A stretch of 6,006 nucleotides of DNA from Erysipelotrichaceae bacterium. GTDB lineage: Bacteria; Bacillota_I; Bacilli_A; Erysipelotrichales; Erysipelotrichaceae. A program made the translations under genes and the position numbers. Under the pieces are notes generated by a model that worked only from the letters and a program-made list of their open reading frames with translations, did not search any database and was not told the origin of the DNA. The stretch is from the NCBI GenBank assembly GCA_017418585.1, contig JAFONG010000214.1:1-6006 (forward strand). The letters run 5' to 3'. This document shows positions 1 to 4,596 of this stretch, piece by piece; within the stretch, counting starts at the first letter, position 1, and every line of letters starts with the position of its first letter.

Positions 1-274
1 AGCCCAGATTTTCGTTGAAGGTGGCATGTTCCTTCTGTCCTTCCCCTTTCGGATAGAGCTCGACGAACTGTCCCGGAGCGATCTCGACGTAGACGATGCA
101 ATAGTCTTCCGGTCTCTCCAGAGCTCCTTTATAGAAGGAGCTTTCCGGCTTATCCAGATAGGCCTTGTATTTGACGGCCATTTTGACCTTTCCTCCCAGT
201 TTCTCATAGAAACGGATCGAGCGCTTCAGGTCTTCCGCAAAGAATGTCACATGCATGATGGATTGAAACAGCAT
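1..274 (-). CDS. VOC (glyoxalase/bleomycin-resistance) family protein, 3' end beyond the window
   Basis: I translated this from the reverse complement; 91 residues are visible and the frame is still open at base 1. The start IMHVTFFAEDLKRSIRFYEK is the typical beta-alpha opening of a vicinal-oxygen-chelate fold: a first-strand metal-ligand position (His8), then an Asp-Leu-x-x-Ser/Arg-x-x-Phe-Tyr helix. A later strand GQFVELYP supplies a candidate Glu72 ligand. Family members are usually 120-130 residues, so roughly a quarter to a third is missing. The ATG at 274 is chosen because a GGGGGA ribosome binding site lies about seven bases upstream; Met7 has no such site. The fold is clear but the substrate is not: VOC proteins include glyoxalase I, dioxygenases, epimerases and resistance proteins. 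The gene starts only 16 bases after a terminator hairpin and has no obvious promoter between, so it may depend on read-through from the transketolase genes. Confidence 0.85.
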   Translation of the reverse strand, partial: MLFQSIMHVTFFAEDLKRSIRFYEKLGGKVKMAVKYKAYLDKPESSFYKGALERPEDYCIVYVEIAPGQFVELYPKGEGQKEHATFNENLG

Positions 275-289
275 ATCTTTTCCCCCTAT

Positions 290-325
290 AAAAGATCAGC
301 GGTCCTTAAGGGCCGCCGATCTTTT
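290..325 (-). terminator. Intrinsic terminator after the split transketolase operon
   Basis: This is an almost complete inverted repeat: AAAAGATC pairs with GATCTTTT, GCGG with CCGC (one A/C mismatch between them), and the centre CCTTAAGG is itself palindromic. Read on the minus strand it lies 18 bases after the transketolase stop and ends in TTTTATA, a short but usable U-tract. The other strand has a better T-run, so the hairpin may work in both directions. The next gene's ribosome binding site begins within a few bases of it. Confidence 0.75.
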
Positions 326-343
326 TTATTTTCTGTTTTTCGA

Positions 344-1303
344 TTATTTCAGCAGTTCCTTGACGGTTGCGATCAGATCATCGGCCGTAAGACCGAATTC
401 CTTCTGCAGCCAGTCTGCCGTACCGACCTGTCCGAACTGATCCTTGACGCCGATCCTTCTGAACGGTACAGCGACCGTATTTTCAGCCAGTACTTCGGCA
501 ACGGCTGAACCCAGACCGCCGATGATGCTGTGGTTCTCGAAGCTCACAACGGCTTTCTTGCCTTTGGCTTCCGAGAGTACCAGATCGACATCCAACGGCT
601 TGATCGTGAACATGTCGACGACTTCCGCAGAGATGCCTTCTTCTTCCAGTCTTTCTGCGGCATCCAGAGCATCCGCCAGCAGTTGTCCGGCCGTGATGAT
701 CAGAACATCCTTGCCTTCCCTGACTACGTTGCCCTTGCCCAGTTCGAACGTCGAACCAGGTTCATAGATATTGCGGACATCCTTACGGTTGGCTCTCAGG
801 TAATGAACGCCCTTCAGCTTGGCGAATTCCCTGACGATCCATTCGGTCTGTACCGCATCGGCTCCGTCGCAGATGACGGCCGTAGGCATCGCTCTTAACA
901 GGGCAACATCCTCGAATGTGGTGTGCGTTCCGCCGTTGGCAGCGACCGCAAAGCCCGGGTCGGAGCCGTAGACGTTGATCGTATTGTGCGCATAGGCGCC
1001 GGAAAGATAAAGCTGGTCATAGACTCTTCTGGAAGCGAACGGTCCGAAGGTATGGATGAACGGCTTGAATCCTTCGACGGAAAGACCGGCAGCCGTGCCG
1101 ACCATGTTGGCTTCGGCAATACCCATCTGGATGAACCTGTCCGGATGCGCCTTCTCGATCAGACGCGAGTTGCTGGCACCGGCGAGGTCGGCTTCCAGGA
1201 AAACGACCTTGTCGTCGTGATCCATGACATCGTTCAGGGTCTGCATCACGACTTTAGCCAGAGGAGTTCCTTTTGCGTTTCTATCCTGTGTTAACTTAAA
1301 CAT
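344..1303 (-). CDS. Transketolase, C-terminal subunit of a split enzyme
   Basis: 319 residues, containing the pyrimidine-binding (roughly residues 10-170) and C-terminal (about 190-319) domains of transketolase. The motif GIAEANMVGTAAGL at 61-74 carries the catalytic glutamate (Glu64) that activates the thiamine diphosphate cofactor. GTHTTFEDVALLRAMP at 125-140 and the FENHSIIGGLGSAVAE stretch at 255-270 are also family hallmarks. With its partner it should transfer two-carbon ketol units between sugar phosphates in the cytoplasm. The ATG at 1303 is well supported: AGGAGG sits seven bases upstream inside the end of the preceding gene, whose TAA overlaps this ATG by one base (TAATG), which implies translational coupling and equal amounts of both halves. 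Split transketolases are common in Firmicutes and archaea, both in the pentose-phosphate pathway and in sugar-specific catabolic operons. No neighbour here reveals which; 1-deoxyxylulose-5-phosphate synthase is unlikely because that enzyme is normally one long chain. Confidence 0.95.
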   Translation of the reverse strand: MFKLTQDRNAKGTPLAKVVMQTLNDVMDHDDKVVFLEADLAGASNSRLIEKAHPDRFIQMGIAEANMVGTAAGLSVEGFKPFIHTFGPFASRRVYDQLYLSGAYAHNTINVYGSDPGFAVAANGGTHTTFEDVALLRAMPTAVICDGADAVQTEWIVREFAKLKGVHYLRANRKDVRNIYEPGSTFELGKGNVVREGKDVLIITAGQLLADALDAAERLEEEGISAEVVDMFTIKPLDVDLVLSEAKGKKAVVSFENHSIIGGLGSAVAEVLAENTVAVPFRRIGVKDQFGQVGTADWLQKEFGLTADDLIATVKELLK

Positions 1304-2160
1304 TATCTTTCCTCCTCTTCGATTTCTTTTGCAAGCTCTGCGATCGCATCGTCTGCAGCCTTCTTCAGTTCATCGGTAGAGAACTTGACGGAGTGGTTGT
1401 CCTTGAGTTCCTCGAAGAACTTCACACCCTGGCCCTTGATGGTATCAAGAATGATACAGTTGGCGCCGTCGGTATTGTTCTGAGCCTTGAGTATCGCTTC
1501 GTAGATCGCTTCAACATCGTCACCCTTGACGGTCTGTACCAGATTGAAGCCGAAGGCTTTCATCTTTTCCGCATAGTCGAACGGATAGAGAACATCCGCG
1601 GTATAGCCGTCCAGCTGACGCTTGTTGGCATCGATGAAGACGATGCAGTTGTTCAGCTTCTTGGCGGCAATGAACTGGAACGCTTCCCAGCACTGTCCTT
1701 CATTCAGTTCGCCGTCGCCGACGATCAGATAGGTGAAACGCTTCGAGCCTTTCAGCCTCTGGCCATAGGCAATGCCGGCAGCGGAGCTCGTACCCTGTCC
1801 CAGAGATCCCGTCGTCATGTCGACGCCAGGCGTCTTGGTTCTGTCCGGGTGAGACGGAAGCATCGTTCCGCCGTCATTCAGTGTCATCAGTTTTTCTTTC
1901 TCGAAATAGCCCTTTTCCGCCAGTGCAGAATACCATGCCGGTCCGCAGTGTCCTTTCGACAGAACGACCATGTCGCGGTCTTCCATCTGCGGATTCTTCG
2001 GATCGATATGCAGGACTTTTCCGTAAAGAACTGCCATCAGTTCAACGATCGACAACGATCCGCCCAGGTGGCCGTATCCGCGGTGTCTAAGCATCTCCAA
2101 GACATCTTTACGGATCTTCGTTGCCAAAAGCTTCACTTCTTTCAATTCAGCTTTATCCAT
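1303..2160 (-). CDS. Transketolase, N-terminal (TPP-binding) subunit of a split enzyme
   Basis: 285 residues, matching the usual length of the separate N-terminal transketolase subunit. GYGHLGGSLSIVELMAVLY at 28-46 and LSKGHCGPAWYSAL at 67-80 are typical of the family. SHPDR at 103-107 and TTGSLGQG at 117-124 follow. The thiamine-diphosphate/Mg site is GDGELNEGQCWEA from 148, with Asp149 and, about 29 residues later, Asn179 in FIDANKRQLDG as metal ligands. The last 25 residues are strongly charged (many Glu and Lys), probably a linker or helix replacing the covalent join to the other half. The ATG at 2160 follows AGGAGGG at close spacing and a strong promoter lies about 40-70 bases upstream, so this is the first gene of the unit. 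Reaction: ketol transfer between phosphorylated sugars, needing the downstream subunit. The exact pathway cannot be told from the sequence. Confidence 0.95.
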   Translation of the reverse strand: MDKAELKEVKLLATKIRKDVLEMLRHRGYGHLGGSLSIVELMAVLYGKVLHIDPKNPQMEDRDMVVLSKGHCGPAWYSALAEKGYFEKEKLMTLNDGGTMLPSHPDRTKTPGVDMTTGSLGQGTSSAAGIAYGQRLKGSKRFTYLIVGDGELNEGQCWEAFQFIAAKKLNNCIVFIDANKRQLDGYTADVLYPFDYAEKMKAFGFNLVQTVKGDDVEAIYEAILKAQNNTDGANCIILDTIKGQGVKFFEELKDNHSVKFSTDELKKAADDAIAELAKEIEEEER

Positions 2161-2199
2161 GAAACCCTCCTATTTATTCAGATATTTGATCCTGTCTTT

Positions 2200-2228
2200 A
2201 TTATATACTAAGCTGCTCCTATTATCAC
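2200..2228 (-). promoter_or_regulatory. Sigma-A type promoter of the transketolase operon
   Basis: On the minus strand GTGATA (2223-2228, four of six to TTGACA) and a perfect TATAAT (2200-2205) are separated by 17 bases. The predicted transcript starts near 2193, leaving a leader of about 30 bases that contains the AGGAGGG binding site. Just upstream of the -35, a weak dyad GCTTT/AAAGC (2231-2235, 2245-2249) could be a regulator site, but its arms are too short to trust. Confidence 0.75.
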
Positions 2229-2258
2229 AGGCTTTGACTATCTAAAAGCAGGATCGAT

Positions 2259-2291
2259 AAAAAAGAAATCCCTCATTCGAGGGATTTCTTT
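2259..2291 (-). terminator. Strong intrinsic terminator of the small Arg/Pro/Met-rich gene
   Basis: A perfect 13-bp stem (2262-2274 with 2279-2291) and an ATTC loop are followed on the minus strand by a run of six T (the last bases of the stem included). The TAA stop codon of the small gene (2290-2292) overlaps the base of the stem, so translation ends as the hairpin begins. The transketolase promoter starts only about 30 bases further on, so this hairpin insulates the two units. Confidence 0.9.
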
Positions 2292-2484
2292 AGAATCTTG
2301 GCGGACGAGGTCCAGGCATCGGACCGCCCATTCTTATCATGCCGCCGTAAGGTCTTGGACCGTGCATCGGCATTGGTCTTCTGTAGAACATCGGACAAAA
2401 CCACATCGGACGGCGATACAGCGGATAATAGTATCTTCTGCTAGAAGATAAGACCAGTAATAGAATCAAGAATAATACCATCAT
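2290..2484 (-). CDS. Small membrane-anchored Arg/Pro/Met-rich protein (64 aa), function unknown
   Basis: 64 residues. Residues 1-12 (MMVLFLILLLVL) are fully hydrophobic and could be a short membrane anchor; Ser-Ser-Ser-Arg-Arg follows. The rest is low complexity: by my count it contains ten Arg, twelve Pro, nine Met in all, several Tyr and Gly, and no Lys, Asp or Glu, giving a charge near +10. YRRPM occurs twice (23-27 and 34-38), and the tail is a Pro/Gly/Met/Arg series ending PGPRPPRF. There is one Cys (30) and one His (41). The gene looks real: AGGAGGT lies seven bases before the ATG, and a perfect terminator begins at its stop codon. It is transcribed alone, divergently from the PadR operon, which suggests but does not prove shared control. 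I do not recognise a family. An inner-membrane peptide with a basic cytoplasmic tail, or an exported cationic peptide, are both possible. Confidence 0.8.
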   Translation of the reverse strand: MMVLFLILLLVLSSSRRYYYPLYRRPMWFCPMFYRRPMPMHGPRPYGGMIRMGGPMPGPRPPRF

Positions 2485-2502
2485 TGTTTTTACCTCCTAT
2501 TT

Positions 2503-2522
2503 ACAATTCATATGTTAATTGT
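2503..2522. promoter_or_regulatory. Imperfect dyad ACAATT-N8-AATTGT in the leader of the small gene
   Basis: Six-base arms ACAATT (2503-2508) and AATTGT (2517-2522) surround eight bases that include CATATG. The dyad lies between the likely minus-strand -10 box and the AGGAGGT site of the 64-residue gene, a place where a bound repressor or an RNA fold could affect expression. AT-rich sequence makes chance dyads likely, so this is only a candidate. Confidence 0.3.
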
Positions 2523-2531
2523 CACATGCAC

Positions 2532-2560
2532 ATTATACAGGTTCATATGAACTTATAATT
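2532..2560 (-). promoter_or_regulatory. Probable promoter of the small Arg/Pro/Met-rich gene
   Basis: On the minus strand a perfect TATAAT (2532-2537) lies about 48 bases before the ATG. At 17-base spacing the -35 position reads AATTAT, which is poor, so the promoter may need an activator. A weaker alternative, TTGCAT-N17-TAATAT, lies further upstream (2561-2589). The spacer of the first candidate contains a perfect 12-bp palindrome. Confidence 0.45.
2541..2552. promoter_or_regulatory. Perfect palindrome GTTCATATGAAC, candidate operator
   Basis: This 12-bp perfect palindrome is flanked by two TATAAT-like boxes facing opposite ways: ATTATA at 2532-2537 (minus-strand -10) and TATAAT at 2554-2559 on the plus strand. 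It lies directly next to the probable -10 of the 64-residue gene, a usual position for a dimeric regulator. The half-site order GTTC-N4-GAAC is the reverse of the Gram-positive LexA box (GAAC-N4-GTTC), so it should not be read as an SOS box. The protein that binds it is unknown. Confidence 0.4.
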
Positions 2561-2605
2561 ATATTAGCATGCTTTTTTTATATATGCAAGTTTTTTAAAT
2601 ACCTC

Positions 2606-2634
2606 TTGACAAATAATACTATGCGGCGTATAGT
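2606..2634 (+). promoter_or_regulatory. Promoter of the PadR operon
   Basis: A perfect TTGACA (2606-2611), a 17-base spacer and TATAGT (2629-2634) form a near-consensus sigma-A promoter, with AT-rich sequence upstream. Transcription would start near 2641, at the edge of the ribosome binding site, so the leader is very short. This also argues that translation begins at 2657 and not earlier. Confidence 0.88.
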
Positions 2635-2635
2635 A
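2617..2635. promoter_or_regulatory. Probable PadR operator overlapping the -10 box
   Basis: TACTAT and ATAGTA form six-base inverted arms around GCGGCGT, with inner CG/CG pairs keeping the same symmetry axis (2626). The dyad covers the end of the spacer and the whole -10 box, so a bound dimer would block RNA polymerase. PadR-family repressors are known to bind dyads of this size in their own promoters. That this operon's PadR binds here is inference. Confidence 0.65.
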
Positions 2636-2656
2636 CTAGGTAAGAGGAGGTATGAT

Positions 2657-2980
2657 ATGGATATTCAGTTAAAAAGAGGTTCTCTGGATGTCTGTGTGCT
2701 GGCTTCATTGCTGGCGGAGGATTCCTACGGCTATAAGATCATTCAGTCGCTGAACGGCGTCGTAGACATCTCGGAATCTACGCTTTATCCGATTCTTCGC
2801 CGTCTGGAAGCGGGAGACTGCCTGAAATCCTATTCCGTGGAACACAACGGAAGGCTTAGGAAGTTTTACAGCATCACTTCGAAAGGAGAAGAAAAAATCA
2901 GCGACTATCTGCGTGATTTTAAGGAACTGATGACAATATACAACTTTATTGCAGGGGAGGTCAGAAAAGGTGCAGAATAG
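2657..2980 (+). CDS. PadR-family transcriptional regulator
   Basis: 107 residues, the usual length of the small (subfamily-2 type) PadR proteins. The N-terminus MDIQLKRGSLDVCVLASLL is the classical first helix. SYGYKIIQSL (23-32) and SESTLYPILRRLEAGDCL (39-56) form the winged helix-turn-helix with the recognition helix at STLYPILRRLE. The wing carries NGRLRKFYSITSKG (64-77), and one C-terminal helix (about 78-100) should dimerise. The ATG at 2657 is chosen because AGGAGG (2645-2650) lies six bases upstream; the open frame extends further back but would cross the promoter. It is the first gene of a plus-strand operon with a HAAS-domain gene, a known pairing for PadR-type regulators, and probably represses its own promoter through the dyad at 2617-2635. 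The inducing signal is unknown; the partner proteins or a small ligand are both possible. Confidence 0.93.
   Translation: MDIQLKRGSLDVCVLASLLAEDSYGYKIIQSLNGVVDISESTLYPILRRLEAGDCLKSYSVEHNGRLRKFYSITSKGEEKISDYLRDFKELMTIYNFIAGEVRKGAE
2954..2960 (+). promoter_or_regulatory. Ribosome binding site that fixes the GTG start of the 55-residue gene
   Basis: GGGGAGG inside the 3' end of padR lies nine bases before the GTG at 2970. A TTG at 2949 in the same frame is upstream of this site and so is a less likely start. Confidence 0.7.
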
Positions 2981-3137
2981 AAAGATTGAACAGATTTTTA
3001 CGGAACTTGCCTTTACGAATCATTTTATTGACAGAAAGATTCTTGCCTACTATGAAAGAATCATAAAAGAAGATACGGCTTCTGTACAGAATCCGGAAAC
3101 GGTGATTCGCCGTGAACGTAACTATATCCGTTTCTGA
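2970..3137 (+). CDS. Small hypothetical protein (55 aa) coupled to padR, GTG start
   Basis: 55 residues beginning at GTG 2970, overlapping the last eleven bases of padR in another frame. A GGGGAGG site nine bases upstream makes this start likely and implies translational coupling to padR. The protein (MQNRKIEQIFTELAFTNHFI at the start) looks largely helical with a regular hydrophobic pattern (Ile6, Ile9-Phe10, Leu13-Ala-Phe15, Phe19-Ile20, Ile24-Leu25, Tyr27-Tyr28, Ile31-Ile32). A basic end follows (RRERNYIRF). There is no signal peptide, membrane segment or Cys. I do not recognise a family. It fills most of the space between padR and the HAAS gene, with only 36 bases left, so it appears to be a genuine operon member. 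A short helical partner of PadR or of the HAAS domain is conceivable. A decayed fragment of a longer gene is the alternative. Confidence 0.6.
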   Translation: MQNRKIEQIFTELAFTNHFIDRKILAYYERIIKEDTASVQNPETVIRRERNYIRF

Positions 3138-3173
3138 AAGAACGGGAATCATGGATAATTTGGAGGATGAATC

Positions 3174-4088
3174 ATGTTGAATGAATACTTGGATAAACTG
3201 AAGAGGCAGCTGACATTGCTGAAAGTGGCAGATGCCGAAGAGATCACGGATTACTTTGCGGAGATCATCGAAGACAGGATCGACAACGGAGAGGATCTGG
3301 AATCCGTCCTGGAGAAGATTGGAGATCCGGAAACGGTAGCCAGGAGTTTTATGGCGGAAGGCATGGAGACAAAAGATGCCGTTTATGATAAAGAAAACGT
3401 GGAACTGGAATTCTACGATATCAGAAAGATCGATATCGATACCGTTTCCTACAGTTATGAATTCCTGCCGTCAGCAGATAATGTGTTTAGGATCAGCTAC
3501 GAAAGGGACGATACTACATCCCTGAACGTATCGTGTGTTCACGGTAAGATCGAGATCGGACAGGACTGCAGCGAATTCACTCTTGGAAGTATTCTTAAAA
3601 GATGGGCAGATAGATCAAAAAACGGCTTTGCTTTGTCCTATCATGCCAGGATTTTCCTTCCGCAGGATTCCAAGACAGATCTGGAGATCGACAACGTTTC
3701 GGGAAATCTGACGTTTGGAAATGTTGCTTTTGGCGATGTTGAAATTGACAACGTTTCGGGAAGAATCGAAATGGATATGACGGAATTCGAAAGCATGGAA
3801 TGCGACAGTGTTTCCGGCCGTATCGAGATGAACGATGTCAGGATCAATGAGAAACTTGAAATCGACACGACATCCGGCAATATTGCGATCGACAGGATAC
3901 GCTGCAGCGAAATCGACATCGATACCGTTTCCGCAAATGTCGATATCTCGATCATAGGAAGAAAAGAAGATGCGGATATTGATATCTCCAGGCTTTCTTC
4001 CAGTGAATCCTATGAAGGAAGAGGCGATATCTCTCTGTCTGTCTCTGCAGTCAGCGGCAAGGTCAGATACGACTTCCTGGGAGAATAG
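3174..4088 (+). CDS. HAAS (DUF1700-like) domain fused to a DUF4097-like beta-repeat domain
   Basis: 304 residues. Residues 1-60 match the HAAS/DUF1700 pattern: a first helix NEYLDKLKRQL, an acidic second helix DAEEITDYFAEIIEDRIDNG, and the hallmark ending LEKIGDPETVARSF. HAAS domains are all-helical and usually occur beside PadR-type regulators, commonly in membrane proteins. From about 80 to the end the protein is beta-rich, with an I-D-x-V-S-G-x-I-x-x rung repeated every 19-20 residues (near 172, 191, 210, 230 and 249, and again around 291). This is typical of DUF4097 'putative adhesin' beta-solenoids. There is no signal peptide and no hydrophobic segment, so the product should be cytoplasmic, at odds with the adhesin label. 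The ATG at 3174 follows GGAGG by seven bases. A role as the sensory or scaffold partner of the PadR protein is inferred from the neighbourhood only. Confidence 0.88.
   Translation: MLNEYLDKLKRQLTLLKVADAEEITDYFAEIIEDRIDNGEDLESVLEKIGDPETVARSFMAEGMETKDAVYDKENVELEFYDIRKIDIDTVSYSYEFLPSADNVFRISYERDDTTSLNVSCVHGKIEIGQDCSEFTLGSILKRWADRSKNGFALSYHARIFLPQDSKTDLEIDNVSGNLTFGNVAFGDVEIDNVSGRIEMDMTEFESMECDSVSGRIEMNDVRINEKLEIDTTSGNIAIDRIRCSEIDIDTVSANVDISIIGRKEDADIDISRLSSSESYEGRGDISLSVSAVSGKVRYDFLGE
3684..3956 (+). repeat. In-frame rung repeats (about 57-60 bp) within the DUF4097-like domain
   Basis: The coding sequence repeats with a period of 19-20 codons. GACAACGTTTCGGGAA occurs identically at 3690-3705 and 3747-3762, exactly 57 bases apart. 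The codons for IDIDTVS at 3912-3932 match those at 3429-3449 with one difference in 21 bases. The pattern suggests growth of the solenoid by internal duplication, with the later rungs more diverged. Confidence 0.7.
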
Positions 4089-4090
4089 AA

Positions 4091-4330
4091 ATGCTGTACA
4101 GGATCAATATCGTTGGAAGCAAGGGCGACAAGGTCAAGATCGCCATTCCGTTTGAAGCGGTAAAACTGCTTGCTACAAATGAAAAGGCCATGGAGGCCTT
4201 CAAGAAAAACCGGATCATGAAAGAGATCGATATTCCCGAACTTGTCAGACTCGTGGAAGAAGGAAAGACAGGAGAGCTTGCGGTCATCGATACGCAAGCC
4301 CATGAACACATCGTCATAGAGGGGGAATAA
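4091..4330 (+). CDS. Small conserved-type protein (79 aa), first of a tandem pair
   Basis: 79 residues, starting two bases after the HAAS gene, with GGGAG seven bases before the ATG. The layout is two beta-strands (YRINIVGSKGDKVKIAIP), helices (AVKLLATNEKAMEAFKKN, then IDIPELVRLVEEG) and two closing strands (GELAVIDTQAHEHIVIEGE). The scheme 'basic strand, GDKVKIxIP, helical middle, LVxxVEEGxxGELxxV, acidic last strand' recalls a short domain that I remember beside YvlB/DUF4097/bactofilin-like proteins in Firmicutes. That link is from memory and unverified. The next gene has the same layout, so the two are probably paralogues. There is no signal peptide, membrane segment or Cys; the protein should be cytoplasmic. 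Its place in the operon suggests it binds or modulates the HAAS/DUF4097 protein, but no function can be assigned. Confidence 0.8.
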   Translation: MLYRINIVGSKGDKVKIAIPFEAVKLLATNEKAMEAFKKNRIMKEIDIPELVRLVEEGKTGELAVIDTQAHEHIVIEGE

Positions 4331-4331
4331 G

Positions 4332-4586
4332 ATGGATATCAGCGTAAAAACGGCAGCAGGCAAGAATCTGAAATTCAAAGTCCCAGCCAGTGCAAGAGGC
4401 TGGAAGCTGATCTGGAAGGCCATTTCCAGATTTGTTAAGGACGAAGACAGGCAGACCATCGAAGCCGTCACGCCTTTGATCGATCATCTGTTCGACATAC
4501 TGAAACAGGAGGTCAAGGAAAACGGAAGTTTCGATCTGGTTGAAGTGGATACTTACAAAGGAGATCACGTTCTGGTCAGGATGTGA
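4332..4586 (+). CDS. Small conserved-type protein (84 aa), second of a tandem pair
   Basis: 84 residues, starting one base after the preceding stop, with GAGGGGG six bases upstream. It mirrors its neighbour: an opening beta-hairpin ISVKTAAGKNLKFKVP against INIVGSKGDKVKIAIP, a longer helical middle (WKLIWKAISRFVKDEDRQTI), then LIDHLFDILKQEVKENGSF, and a closing hairpin DLVEVDTYKGDHVLV against ELAVIDTQAHEHIVI. Identity is low by eye but the order of elements and the G-x-x-x-K-x-x-x-P pattern agree, so an old duplication is likely. The helical middle has Trp and Phe residues absent from the first copy. It is the last gene of the PadR operon, and its stop codon lies inside a terminator hairpin. 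There are no membrane segments. Function unknown. Confidence 0.8.
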   Translation: MDISVKTAAGKNLKFKVPASARGWKLIWKAISRFVKDEDRQTIEAVTPLIDHLFDILKQEVKENGSFDLVEVDTYKGDHVLVRM

Positions 4587-4596
4587 TCTTTATTTT
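4562..4596 (+). terminator. Terminator of the PadR operon, overlapping the last stop codon
   Basis: AGATCAC (4562-4568) pairs with GTGATCT (4583-4589) across a 14-base loop, extended by two G-T pairs, and is followed by TTTATTTT. The TGA stop (4584-4586) lies in the 3' arm. The converging FliB-like gene ends only eight bases away, so there is no room for a separate terminator. On the minus strand the T-run is weak, so this probably serves the plus-strand operon. Confidence 0.6.

Noticed and set aside
26..508. 160-codon plus-strand open frame at the left edge
   Set aside because: It runs antisense through the VOC gene, the terminator and the end of the transketolase gene, and shows no family signature.
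1393..2211. 272-codon plus-strand open frame opposite the transketolase N-terminal subunit
   Set aside because: It is antisense to a well-matched enzyme gene, has no ribosome binding site or recognisable domain, and reads through the transketolase promoter; it is a shadow of biased codons.
2541..2552. GTTCATATGAAC as a LexA (SOS) box
   Set aside because: The half-sites are in the reverse order of the Gram-positive box GAAC-N4-GTTC, and no damage-response gene is adjacent.
2519..2656. Upstream extension of the PadR frame to 2519
   Set aside because: It would place the promoter and operator inside the coding region, lacks a ribosome binding site, and adds residues not seen in PadR proteins.
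3641..3955. 104-codon minus-strand open frame inside the solenoid repeats
   Set aside because: Its repetitive Ser/Ile-rich product is the antisense of the IDNVSG rungs; there is no start signal.
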